64,000 nt of DNA from Candidatus Streptomyces philanthi (GTDB lineage: Bacteria > Actinomycetota > Actinomycetes > Streptomycetales > Streptomycetaceae). The notes beneath the pieces are model-generated. The model had not been told where the DNA came from. It worked only from the letters and a program-made list of their open reading frames with translations, and searched no databases. Shown here one piece after another: positions 10,594 to 19,265 of the stretch (position 1 is its first letter; each line of letters starts with the position of its first letter). A program made the position numbers and the translations under genes. The stretch spans positions 6,307,501 through 6,371,500 of the forward strand of contig CP073042.1 of the NCBI GenBank assembly GCA_018114805.1, written 5' to 3'.

Positions 10594-11964
10594 ATGACGC
10601 CGACGCACGACGGCAACGGCACGGGCGGACCCGCCCTGGACGAGCGGGCGCTCGACGAGGTGGTGCGCTTCACCTCGGACCTGATCCGGATCGACACCAC
10701 CAACCGGGGCGGCGGCTCCTGTTGGGAGCGGCCGGCCGCGGAGTACGTGGCCGAGCGGCTGAGCGAGGCGGGCGTGGAGGCGCACCTGCTCGAAGCGGCG
10801 CCCGGGCGAACCAACGTCGTGGCCCGGATCGAGGGCCACGACCGCGCCGCGCCCGGGCTGCTGGTCCACGGGCACCTGGACGTGGTGCCCGCCGAGGCGG
10901 CCGACTGGAGCGTGCACCCCTTCTCCGGCGAGATCCGCGACGGCGTGGTCTGGGGCCGTGGCGCCATCGACATGAAGAACATGGACGCGATGATGGTCGC
11001 CGTCGTGCGCGCCTGGCAGCGGCTCGGCCTGCGCCCCCGGCGCGACGTCGTCCTCGTCTTCACCGCCGACGAGGAGGACAGCGCCGACGCCGGCTCCGGC
11101 TTCCTCACCGCCCAGCACGCGGACCTCTTCGCGGGCTGCACCGAGGGCGTCAGCGAGTCCGGCGCCTTCACCTACCACGGCACCACGCCGGGCGCCGAGC
11201 GGGTGCGCCGCCTCTACCCGATCGCCGCCGGCGAGCGGGGCACCGCCTGGCTCAGGCTGACCGCGCGCGGCCGGGTCGGACACGGATCGAAGATCAACGA
11301 CGACAACGCGGTCAGCCAACTGGCCGCCGCCGTGGCCCGGATCGGGGAGCACCGCTGGCCGGTGCGGCTGACCCCGACGGTGCGCAGCGCGCTGACCGAA
11401 CTGGCCCAGCTCTACGGCGTCAAGGCCGAACTAGACGCCCCCGACTTCGACGTGGACGCCCTCCTCGCCGAACTCGGCAGCGCCGCCGACCTGATCGCCC
11501 CCACCTTGCGCAACAGCACCAACCCCACGATGCTCGATGCCGGCTACAAGGTGAACGTCATACCCGGCAGCGCCACCGCCTACGTCGACGGGCGGGTGCT
11601 GCCCGGCTGCGAGGCGGAGTTCGAGGCCACCCTCGACGTGCTGACCGGCCCCGGCGTCGAGTGGGAGTACCACCACCGGGAGGTGCCGCTGGCGGCCCCG
11701 GTGGAGGCGCCCGTGTTCGCGGCGATGCGCGCGGCCGTCGAGCGCTTCGACCCGGACGGGCACGCCGTCCCGTACTGCATGGCGGGTGGCACCGACGCCA
11801 AGCAGTTCTCGCGCCTGGGGATCACCGGGTACGGCTTCTCACCGCTGAAGCTGCCCCCGGGCTTCGACTACGCGGCGCTCTTTCACGGCGTGGACGAGCG
11901 GGTGCCCGTCGAGGCCCTGCACTTCGGCGTCCGCGTCCTCGATCACTTTCTGCGGGAGGCATGA
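10594..11964 (+). CDS. M20-family zinc peptidase/deacylase
   Basis: A 456-residue cytoplasmic metallopeptidase of the M20/M25/M40 group (ArgE/DapE/carboxypeptidase G2 relatives). The dinuclear zinc motifs are clear: HGHLDVVP, the bridging Asp in GRGAIDMKN, and the Glu-Glu pair in TADEEDSAD. The dimerisation lid (GHGSKINDDNAVSQL) sits in the middle and the C-terminal half restores the catalytic domain. ATG 10594 follows GGGGGAGA at a good distance. It is the second gene of the M55-M20-S9 operon. Exact substrate (dipeptide, N-acyl amino acid or carbamoyl compound) cannot be decided. Confidence 0.92.
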   Translation: MTPTHDGNGTGGPALDERALDEVVRFTSDLIRIDTTNRGGGSCWERPAAEYVAERLSEAGVEAHLLEAAPGRTNVVARIEGHDRAAPGLLVHGHLDVVPAEAADWSVHPFSGEIRDGVVWGRGAIDMKNMDAMMVAVVRAWQRLGLRPRRDVVLVFTADEEDSADAGSGFLTAQHADLFAGCTEGVSESGAFTYHGTTPGAERVRRLYPIAAGERGTAWLRLTARGRVGHGSKINDDNAVSQLAAAVARIGEHRWPVRLTPTVRSALTELAQLYGVKAELDAPDFDVDALLAELGSAADLIAPTLRNSTNPTMLDAGYKVNVIPGSATAYVDGRVLPGCEAEFEATLDVLTGPGVEWEYHHREVPLAAPVEAPVFAAMRAAVERFDPDGHAVPYCMAGGTDAKQFSRLGITGYGFSPLKLPPGFDYAALFHGVDERVPVEALHFGVRVLDHFLREA

Positions 11965-11967
11965 GAG

Positions 11968-14006
11968 ATGGTGTCCACGGCCCCGTACGGAGCCTGGCGG
12001 TCCCCGATCGACGTGGCGCTCACCGCCGCGCACGACGGCAGCCCCGAACATGTGGGCGTGGTCGGCGACGAGGTCTGGTGGACCGCCCCGCACCCGGCGG
12101 AGGGCGCCGGCGCACGCTGGTGCGCCGGCGCCCCGGCGGCGCCGAGGAACCGGTGCTGGAGTGGCCGTGGAACGTGCGCAGCCGGGTCATGGAGTACGGC
12201 GGCGCGCCTTGGGCCGCCGTCGCGCGCGCTACCGGCGGGCCGCTGGTGGTCTTCAGCCACTTTCGAGGACCAGCGGCTTTACGCGTACGAGCCGGACGCC
12301 GCCCACACCGGTGCCGGCGCGGGGGCCGCCTAACCCTGGCCCCTGACCCCGGTCTCCGCCGTCGGCGGCGGGCTGCGCTGGGTCGATCCGGTGCTGGTGC
12401 CCGAGCGGGACGAGGTGTGGTGCGTCCTGGAGGAGTTCACCAGCCCCGCCCCGGGCGACGTGCGCCGTGTGCTGGCCGCCGTGCCGCTGGACGGTTCGGC
12501 GGCGCGGGACCGGGGCGCCGTGCGCGAACTCACCGACCACGCGCACCGGTTCCTGACCGGCCCCCGCCGCTCGCCCGACGGGCGGTGCGTGGTGTGGATC
12601 GCCTGGGACCACCCCCGGATGCCGTGGGACGGCACCGAGTTGAAGATCGCCGAGGTGGACACGGACGGCACCCGCAGCGGCGTACGGACCCTGATCGGCG
12701 GGCCCGGCGAGTCGATCCCGCAGGCCGAGTGAGCCGCCGACGGCACGCTGATCGCCGCGAGCTGGAACCTGCACCGGGTGGACCCGGACAGCGGGACGGT
12801 CAACCTGTGCCCGCGCGACGAGGAGTTCGCCGGGCCGCTGTCGAAGGTCGGCTTCCGCTGGTTCGCGCCGCTGCCCAACGGGCTGGTCGCGGTCATCCAC
12901 GGCCGGGGCGTCACCGCGCTCGGCATACTCGACCCGGGCCCGCGCGACGAGCCGGCCCGGCGGCCGGGCTCCGGCGACGGCCCGCCCGGGACGGGGCCGG
13001 TGGACGTGGTCGGCCCGTGGAGCGAGTGGCAGCCGACGCTCGCGGTGGCCGGCACCCGGGTGGTGGGCATGGCGGCAAGCCCGACCAGCGGTTACGAGGT
13101 GGTCGAGCTGGATACCCGCACCGGCCACGCCCGCGTCGTCGGCGAGCCGCACACGGACGTCGTGGACCCGGCGTACTACCCCGAACCGGTGGCCCGCACC
13201 TTCGCCGGCCCCGGCGGCCGCGAGGTCCATGCCAACCTCTACCCGCCGCGCAACCCCGACTACCATGCACCGGAGGGCGAGTCGCCGCCCTACGTGGTGT
13301 GGGCGCACGGCGGGCCGACCGGGCGCTCCCCGCTGGTGCTCGGCCTGCCGATCGCCTACTTCACCTCGCGCGGCATCGGCGTCGTGGATGTCAACTATGG
13401 CGGCTCGACGGGGTACGGCAGGCGCTACCGCGAGCTGCTGCGCGGCCAGTGGGGCGTGGTGGACGTCGAGGACTGCGCCGCGGTCGCCGACGCGCTGGCC
13501 GCCGAGGGCAGCGCCGACGGCGACCGGCTGGCCATCCGTGGCGGCAGCGCGGGCGGCTGGACCACCGCCGCGTCGCTGACCGGCACCTCCCGGTACGCGT
13601 GCGGCACCGTCATGTTCCCCGTGCTCGACCTGACGAGTTGGGCGTCCGACGACACCCACGACTCCGAGGCCCAGTACCTGGAGAGCCTGATCGGCCCGCT
13701 CGCCGAGGTCCCGGACCGCTACCGCGAGCGCTCCCCGCTCCACCAGGCCGACCACCTGCGCGCCCCGTTCCTGCTGCTCCAGGGGCTCGACGACGCGATC
13801 TGCCCACCGGTGCAGTGCGAGCGCTTCCTCGCGGCGATCGAGGGCCGCGACATCCCGCACGCCTACCTCACACCTACCCGGGTGAGGGCCACGGCTTCCG
13901 GCGCGCGGAGACCATCGTCAGCGCGCTGGAGGCGGAACTGTCGCTCTACGGCCAGGTCTTCTGCTTCGAACCGGCGGGGGTGCGGGCGGTGACGTTGGCG
14001 CCGTAG
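11968..14006 (+). pseudogene. S9-family prolyl-oligopeptidase-like peptidase with several lesions
   Basis: Third gene of the peptidase operon, starting 3 bases after the M20 stop and preceded by GGGAGG. The N-terminal two thirds is the beta-propeller part; the C-terminal alpha/beta-hydrolase part carries the Ser of RGGSAGGW, the Asp of LLQGLDDAI and the His of GEGHGF. As given it is broken: the frame changes near 12105 and back near 12265, in-frame stops lie at 12331 (TAA) and 12730 (TGA, where Trp is expected in QAEWAADG), and a last frameshift near 13870 puts the catalytic His in frame 3, ending at 14006. All three catalytic residues are still encoded if the frames are joined, so errors or very recent decay are likely. 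Confidence 0.8.
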
Positions 14007-14043
14007 GGCGCCTTCGGCCGGGCCTGGGCCCGAACGCCGCGTC

Positions 14044-14089
14044 GGGAGCCCGGGGTCAGCGGTGCGCGCGGCCGCCGCCCCGGGCTCCC
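14044..14089 (+). terminator. Strong hairpin after the peptidase operon
   Basis: GGGAGCCCGGGG (14044-14055) and CCCCGGGCTCCC (14078-14089) are perfect 12-bp arms around a 22-base loop, 37 bases after the last peptidase stop. Confidence 0.8.
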
Positions 14090-14235
14090 GCCGGTCGTGC
14101 GTCCACGGCCCACTCGCCTACGACCGGGGTGAGGGGGCGGGCCGAACGGGCTACGGAGGCCGCTGACTTCACCCAATCGACTGCCCTTGCGTGGTTTTCG
14201 GGACCGGTCCCGAGCCTTGTGGCCAGGCTGCTCGT

Positions 14236-14583
14236 ATGTCTGTACTAGACGGTGTGTCCGAAGGTGAGCTGAGACTGTCGGTGCCCGGTGCCGACGACGA
14301 CTCCCTCCTGCGTTCGCTGCGCGACTGGCTGAGCCGTGAGGACGCCCTGCGCGGCCGGGTGGCCCTGTGTCCCCGTCCCCTCGCCGAGGGGGAGATGGGC
14401 GGCCTGGTGGAGGCCCTGATCGTGAGCCTCGGCTCCGGCGGCGCCGGGGCCCTGATCGTGCAGTCCGTGTCCACCTGGCTCGGCCAGCGCCGCTCGGACG
14501 TGACGGTGACGATCAAGGCGAGCGACGGGCGCGAGGTGACGGTGGACGCCCGTGGGGTCCGCGACCCGCAGGCGATCATCTAG
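14236..14583 (+). CDS. EACC1-like effector-associated protein
   Basis: A 115-residue protein with the features of the effector-associated constant component 1 family: an N-terminal beta-alpha unit (LRLSVPGADDDSLLRSLRDW), a glycine-rich helix (SLGSGGAGALIVQSVSTWL) and a final beta-hairpin (VTVTIKASDGREVTVDARG). These proteins accompany caspase- or trypsin-like effectors in predicted NTP-dependent conflict systems of multicellular bacteria, and here the next gene, 26 bases on, is caspase-like. ATG 14236 is chosen because the upstream in-frame TTG at 14191 adds a sequence unlike the family. Function is predicted from comparative work only; nothing in the sequence shows what it binds. Confidence 0.75.
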   Translation: MSVLDGVSEGELRLSVPGADDDSLLRSLRDWLSREDALRGRVALCPRPLAEGEMGGLVEALIVSLGSGGAGALIVQSVSTWLGQRRSDVTVTIKASDGREVTVDARGVRDPQAII

Positions 14584-14609
14584 CGAGGTCGAGCGGTTGG
14601 CCGCCTCCG

Positions 14610-15893
14610 ATGAGTGAGGCGGAGGAGTCCGCGACGGGCGAGGTGTCGCGGGCGGGCACCTTGTTCCCGAACAGCGCGACGAGCCGCGTCGTACTGATCG
14701 GAGCGAGCACCTTCGCCTCGAAGGACCTGCCGGACATCCCCGCCGTCCGCAACAACCTGGCGGACCTGAAGGCTGCTTTCCTGCACCCCCGGCACGGGCT
14801 CTTCGCCGACACGCGGCCCGAGCATTGCACCGTACTCGTGCTCGACGAGAAGGAGGCGCTGGACCAGCGCGCGATCGGCGGCGCGCTCGCCAAGGCCCGG
14901 GCGGCGGCCCGCGCGCTGGTCCTGGACTGCTGCTTCTCCGGCCGGGTGGTCGACGCGATGGGGGCGAACCGCCTGCTGGTGCCGGCGCAGCCGCCGACCA
15001 GGGGCGTGTACATGCTCACGTCCACCAGCGCCAACAGCCTGTCCATGGCGCGGAGGGGCCACCGCAACAGCATCTTCACCGGCGCGCTGTTGCAGGCCCT
15101 GGCCCAGCCTGAGCCGCTGAGCCTCGGCGACATCTACCAGTTCGTACGCCACACCCAGCGGGTGCTCGAGGTCGCCGAGCCGCAGACCGGTGGCATCGGC
15201 GACGCGCACCGGGTCGCCCTAGTGCGCGGACCGGTGCCGGCCGGGCCGCCGCCCGTCCCGCCGCGCTGGTGGCGGCTTCCGCGCCGGTGGTGGGCCTCGC
15301 GGTGGCTACGGGGTGGTGTGCTCGTCGCGCTGACGGGCGTAGGGGTGTTCGGCTACGCGAGCCTGGACCACGGCAGGGCGGAGCCGGAGGCGAAGCCGAC
15401 GCCCAGCGTCACCCGGCCGACCCGCCCGCCCGACGCCCGGCAACCGCGCCCGGCGCAGCGCCCGACGGAGGAGAAGCCGCATGCCACACGAAAGCTGACC
15501 GTGGTGCTGAACAAGACGAAACGCACGCCGGAGGGTGTGCTGGTCGCGGTGAACGGGTTGGTGGGCGACATCTACCACAACGCGTCGAAGTCCGCCTTCG
15601 GCGGGGGACAGGGGCAGATCGGCGGCAGCTCCGCGGCGCGCTCCGACGACGGGAAGGGCGCCAACACCAGCGGACTCGTCTCGTTCTTCGTCGACACCTC
15701 CGCCCGTGGCTGCAATGCGCACGGCGTGTCGATCGGGGAGTCCACGGTCGTGCCGGGGCCTGCCAAGGAGTTGACGAAGGTGCTCGTCGTCGGCGTGACG
15801 CCCAAGGTACCCGGCACGGACGAGATGGGCGCCACGTTCGAGGTGACCCAGGGCCGGTGCCCCGCGCCCGAGGGCGACAAGACGTGCGCGTGA
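14610..15893 (+). CDS. Caspase-like (peptidase C14) protein with a transmembrane helix and apparently no His box
   Basis: A 427-residue protein. Residues about 20-205 match the bacterial caspase fold: RVVLIGAS at the start, the Cys motif LDCCFSGR (Cys107-Cys108; the second is the expected nucleophile) and the late strand/helix region YMLTSTSAN to NSIFTGALLQAL. The usual segment with a hydrophobic strand and GHG or HG(x)D before the Cys motif is not there. VLVLDEKEALDQRAIGGALAKARAAARALVLDCC passes straight from the first Rossmann-like strands to the Cys strand, about 40 residues short. A Trp/Arg-rich stretch is followed by one transmembrane helix (GGVLVALTGVGVFGYA) and a Pro-rich linker to an exterior beta-rich domain of about 130 residues that I do not recognise. 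It pairs with the EACC1-like gene. Confidence 0.78.
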   Translation: MSEAEESATGEVSRAGTLFPNSATSRVVLIGASTFASKDLPDIPAVRNNLADLKAAFLHPRHGLFADTRPEHCTVLVLDEKEALDQRAIGGALAKARAAARALVLDCCFSGRVVDAMGANRLLVPAQPPTRGVYMLTSTSANSLSMARRGHRNSIFTGALLQALAQPEPLSLGDIYQFVRHTQRVLEVAEPQTGGIGDAHRVALVRGPVPAGPPPVPPRWWRLPRRWWASRWLRGGVLVALTGVGVFGYASLDHGRAEPEAKPTPSVTRPTRPPDARQPRPAQRPTEEKPHATRKLTVVLNKTKRTPEGVLVAVNGLVGDIYHNASKSAFGGGQGQIGGSSAARSDDGKGANTSGLVSFFVDTSARGCNAHGVSIGESTVVPGPAKELTKVLVVGVTPKVPGTDEMGATFEVTQGRCPAPEGDKTCA

Positions 15894-16044
15894 CGGGTGC
15901 GCGCGGCCGCGGAGCGGGGCGCGTCAGGGCTGGGGCACGCTCACCGGCCCGCTCGCCGGTGGCTCCTCCGCCTCCACCGCCGTGGCCGGGCCGGCCTTCG
16001 GCACGGCGTCGTCGGCTCCTTCGGACGCGTCGGGCTCCCTGGCC

Positions 16045-16869
16045 TCACCGGTCGTCCCGGCCGCCGCCCGCGCGCGGCACGACCACCGGCGAGCCGTCCA
16101 CGGGGGCGGCCAGCACGTCGGCCGGGACCCCGTACAGCCGCTCCACCAGCGCGGCGTCGACGACCTCGCGGGACGGGCCGGTGGCCACCACCTCGCCGTC
16201 GCGCATAGCCACGATGACGTCCGCGTAGCGGGCGGCGCTGGTCAGGTCGTGCACGACCATGACGACGGTGCGGCCGGCGGTGGCCACCTCGCGGACCAGT
16301 TCGAGGACCTCCACCGCGTGGCCGAGGTCGAGTGCGCTGGTGGGTTCGTCGAGGAGGACCACCTGGGTCTCCTGGGCCAGCACCATAGCCAGCCAACAGC
16401 GCTGCCGCTGGCCGCCGGAGAGCTGGTCGAGCCTGCGCTCGGCGAGGTCGGCGACGCCTGTGGCGGTCAGCGCCGCGCGCACCGCGCGCTCGTCCTCGCG
16501 CGACCACTGGCGGAACAGGCCCTGGTGCGGGTGGCGCCCGTACCGTACGAGGCCGGCGACGGTGACCGCCTCCGGGGCCTGCGGGGACTGCGGGAGGAGC
16601 GAGACGCGGTGGGCCGCGGCGCGCTGGCGCAGTCGCCAGATGTCGTCGCCGCCGACGCTGACGGTGCCCGCGTGCGGCTGGTGCAGCCTGGCCATGGCGC
16701 GCAGCAGCGTGGACTTGCCGCAGCCGTTGGGGCCGACGATCGCGACGACCTGGCCGGGCGCGATGGTCAGGTCGACGCCGCGCACGGCGAGGTGGGCGGG
16801 TTCGGCCCCGCCCCGGGTGCCTGCCGGGTAGCCCGCCTTGAGCTGTTGGACGACGAGTTCCACGGTCAT
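16045..16869 (-). CDS. Iron-siderophore ABC transporter ATPase (FepC-like)
   Basis: A 274-residue ABC ATPase, third gene of the importer operon. Walker A (GPNGCGKST), Q-loop, signature (LSGGQRQRC), Walker B (VVLLDEPTSALDL) and the switch His (MVVHDLTSAARYAD) are all intact. It is the FepC/FecE type that drives catecholate or other siderophore import through FecCD permeases. Its ATG overlaps the stop of the upstream permease as ATGA, which suggests translational coupling. The importer reads leftward from the iron box at 19093-19111 and lies next to the siderophore synthesis genes, so ferric enterobactin-type chelates are the likely cargo. Confidence 0.93.
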   Translation of the reverse strand: MTVELVVQQLKAGYPAGTRGGAEPAHLAVRGVDLTIAPGQVVAIVGPNGCGKSTLLRAMARLHQPHAGTVSVGGDDIWRLRQRAAAHRVSLLPQSPQAPEAVTVAGLVRYGRHPHQGLFRQWSREDERAVRAALTATGVADLAERRLDQLSGGQRQRCWLAMVLAQETQVVLLDEPTSALDLGHAVEVLELVREVATAGRTVVMVVHDLTSAARYADVIVAMRDGEVVATGPSREVVDAALVERLYGVPADVLAAPVDGSPVVVPRAGGGRDDR

Positions 16870-17996
16870 GCCTTTCGCGAGGGGGAGCCGCCGAACAGCA
16901 CCCACAGCAGGAACGGTCCGCCGAGCACGCTGGTGATGACGCCGACGGGGATCTCCACGGGGGCCACCACCCGGCCCAGCACGTCGCTCGCCGCCACCAG
17001 CGCCGCGCCCACCAGGGCCGAGCCGATGACGGGGACCCGGGTCGGCCCGTAGAGCTTGGTCGCGATGACCGGCGCGGCCAGCGCGACGAAGGCGATGGGG
17101 CCGCCGATGCCGACCGCGATGCCGGCGAGCGCGACGGCGAGGGCGAGCGTGAGGCCGCGCAGCAGTGGCACGTTGAGGCCGAGGGCCGCGGCCACGTCGT
17201 CGTCGAAGCGCAGGACGTCCAGGCGGCGCCCGGCGACCAGTGCGAGGGGGACCAGCACCAGCAGGCACAGGGCGAGCGGTTGGCCCACGCCGTAGTCGCG
17301 CCCGCTGAGGCTGCCGACGCTCCACAGGAAGACGCCGCCGGCGGTGTTGTCATTCTGGCGCGACATCACCAGGTCGCTGATGGCGCCGATGATGGTGGAG
17401 ACGCCGATGCCGACGACCAGGACCCGGTAGCCACGGGTGCCGGCGCCGCCCGCGCACAGCACGACCAGCGCCGCCGCGCCCGCCGCGCCCAGCGGCCCGA
17501 GCCACCATTCGCCGACCATGGCGGTGGAGCTTCCGACGACGGAGGCCACCACGGCGCCGGTGGCGCCCTCGTTGACGCCGATGATGTCGGGGGTGGCCAG
17601 CCTGTTGCCGGCCAGGGTCTGGGTGAGGCAGCCGGCGATGCCGAGGGCGGCGCCGACCAGGAGCCCCACCACGATGCGCGGCAGCCGGAACTCCTGGACG
17701 AGCATCACAGTCAGCCGGTCGCCGGTGCCCAGCAGCCCGCGCAGCGAGGTGCCCATGCTCATGCCGTTCGAACTGGCCAACGTGGCCAGCGCGACGATGA
17801 CGGCGATGACCGCGAGCAGCCCGAGCGAGACGAGCGCGGCCCGGTGCGGGAAGAGCCAGGACCAGGTGCCCGTGCGCAGTACGGTGCTGTCGGCCGGCGC
17901 GACGCGCAGCGCGGCGTCCCCGCCGGTGGGTACCGCAGGCGGGGTCGTCGCCGGTGGCGTCGGTGCGGGCGCGTCGGGCGCGGTGGGGGGCGTCAC
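16866..17996 (-). CDS. FecCD-family siderophore permease (second subunit)
   Basis: A 376-residue permease with a Pro/Ala-rich N-terminal tail of about 45 residues and then about nine to ten hydrophobic helices typical of FecCD/BtuC. Recognisable family segments include RLPRIVVGLLVGAALGIAG and GGPIAFVALAAPVIATKL, the loop that contacts the ATPase. GTG 17996 overlaps the stop of the upstream permease as GTGA. It probably forms the heterodimeric pore with the neighbouring permease, as FepD/FepG do. The gene is intact. Confidence 0.93.
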   Translation of the reverse strand: MTPPTAPDAPAPTPPATTPPAVPTGGDAALRVAPADSTVLRTGTWSWLFPHRAALVSLGLLAVIAVIVALATLASSNGMSMGTSLRGLLGTGDRLTVMLVQEFRLPRIVVGLLVGAALGIAGCLTQTLAGNRLATPDIIGVNEGATGAVVASVVGSSTAMVGEWWLGPLGAAGAAALVVLCAGGAGTRGYRVLVVGIGVSTIIGAISDLVMSRQNDNTAGGVFLWSVGSLSGRDYGVGQPLALCLLVLVPLALVAGRRLDVLRFDDDVAAALGLNVPLLRGLTLALAVALAGIAVGIGGPIAFVALAAPVIATKLYGPTRVPVIGSALVGAALVAASDVLGRVVAPVEIPVGVITSVLGGPFLLWVLFGGSPSRKA

Positions 17997-19093
17997 GCGC
18001 CACTGCCGGGCGCGCCGAGGCCGAGCATGCGGTTGGTGCGGGCGATCCAGATCAGCAGTGGCCCGCCGATCAGGGCGAGCAGCACGCTCACGGGCGTCTC
18101 CCAGGGGCGGATGACGACGCGGGCCGCGATGTCGGCCGCGACCATGACGTTGGCGGCCACCAGCGCGGACAGCAGTAGTTGGGCCGCCAGCCGTGGCCCG
18201 GTGACCAGGCGCGCGGCGTACGGGGCGAGCAGGCCGAGGAAGGCGATCGGGCCGGCCAGCGCGACGGCGGCGCCGGCGAGGAGCGTGACGGCGCTGGCCA
18301 CCACGAGGCGGATGCTGCCCGGGTGGTGGCCGAGGGCCCGGGCGCTGTCGTCGCCGAGGGCCAGCGCGGACAGCGGGCGGCTCGTGCCCACGGCGACGAC
18401 CAGGCCGACGACGATCAGCGGGGCGATGGACAGCGCGGTGCGCGTCTCCACGCCGGCCAACGAGCCGATGGTCCAGTACCGGTAGACGTCGAAGGTGGAC
18501 TGGGTGCCCAGGAGCACGTACGAGGTCATGCCGTGGAAGGTGGCGCCGAGCGCGGAGCCGGCGAGCACCAGGCGCAGCGGCGAGGTGGCGGCCCGTCCGG
18601 ACGCGGCGAGCAGCAGCACGACGGCGCTCGCGGCCATGCCGCCGACCAGGGCCCACACGAGGACGCCGTAGGCCGACGTCACGTCGAAGTAGGTGAGCCC
18701 GATGACGACGCCGAGCGCGGCGCCGGAGTTGACGCCCAGGAGCCCGGTCTCGGCCAGCGGGTTGCGGGTGACGGCCTGGAGCAGGCAGCTTGCGGCGCCC
18801 AGCGCCGTGCCCACCAGGACGGCGGCGATGGTGCGCGGCAGCCGCACGTCCACCACGGCCAGTCGCAGGGCAGCGTCCGCCCGGGCCGACGGGTCGCCCA
18901 GGAGGTAGTCCAGGGCGCGGCCCATCGTGGTCCTGCCCGAACCGATGAGGAGGGAGAGCAGACACAGGGCGAGCAACGACGCGACCAGAACGGCGGCGGC
19001 CCACGCGGTGGGACGGTGCCTGGGCCGCACGGACTTGGTCAGCGTGGGCCTCGTCACGTCGACGGGAGGCCCGGCCTCTTGCGCAACGGACAT
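17993..19093 (-). CDS. FecCD-family siderophore permease (first subunit)
   Basis: A 366-residue permease with a short cytoplasmic N-terminus and about ten helices. RLPRTIAAVLVGTALGAASC and GPIAFLGLLAPYAARLV are conserved FecCD segments. It is the first gene of the leftward importer operon. The iron box core begins one base upstream of the ATG, and no Shine-Dalgarno sequence fits in that space. The message is therefore probably leaderless or nearly so, with the box covering the transcription start, and iron-loaded DmdR/IdeR would block it directly. Confidence 0.93.
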   Translation of the reverse strand: MSVAQEAGPPVDVTRPTLTKSVRPRHRPTAWAAAVLVASLLALCLLSLLIGSGRTTMGRALDYLLGDPSARADAALRLAVVDVRLPRTIAAVLVGTALGAASCLLQAVTRNPLAETGLLGVNSGAALGVVIGLTYFDVTSAYGVLVWALVGGMAASAVVLLLAASGRAATSPLRLVLAGSALGATFHGMTSYVLLGTQSTFDVYRYWTIGSLAGVETRTALSIAPLIVVGLVVAVGTSRPLSALALGDDSARALGHHPGSIRLVVASAVTLLAGAAVALAGPIAFLGLLAPYAARLVTGPRLAAQLLLSALVAANVMVAADIAARVVIRPWETPVSVLLALIGGPLLIWIARTNRMLGLGAPGSGA

Positions 19094-19111
19094 GAGGTTA
19101 GCCTAACCTGG
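19093..19111. promoter_or_regulatory. DmdR/IdeR iron box between importer and binding-protein genes
   Basis: TGAGGTTAGCCTAACCTGG matches the actinobacterial iron-box consensus TWAGGTTAGSCTAACCTWA, and the inner 15 bases are a perfect dyad around one central base. It sits directly at the start of the leftward permease operon and 155 bases before the rightward binding-protein gene, so it may control both. In streptomycetes these boxes bind iron-loaded DmdR1. Confidence 0.9.
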
Positions 19112-19265
19112 CTCTTGACCCGGGGTGCCGGGTGGGTCGCCAGACCCACCCGTCGAACGCCATGCCCCGGTGGTGCGGGCTTCCCGTCGCGACCAGTGGC
19201 GCGGCTCGTACGGCAGGACCGGCGGCGGCAACTGCCTATCGTCGGCTGACACTTCGGAGAACCGC

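Noticed and set aside
10722..14006. Long open frame of about 1,094 codons on the plus strand
   Set aside because: It is mostly the shadow of the M20 and S9 peptidase genes in another frame, Arg/Pro-rich with no domain; only short pieces near 12.1-12.3 kb and the last 40 codons belong to the S9 gene.
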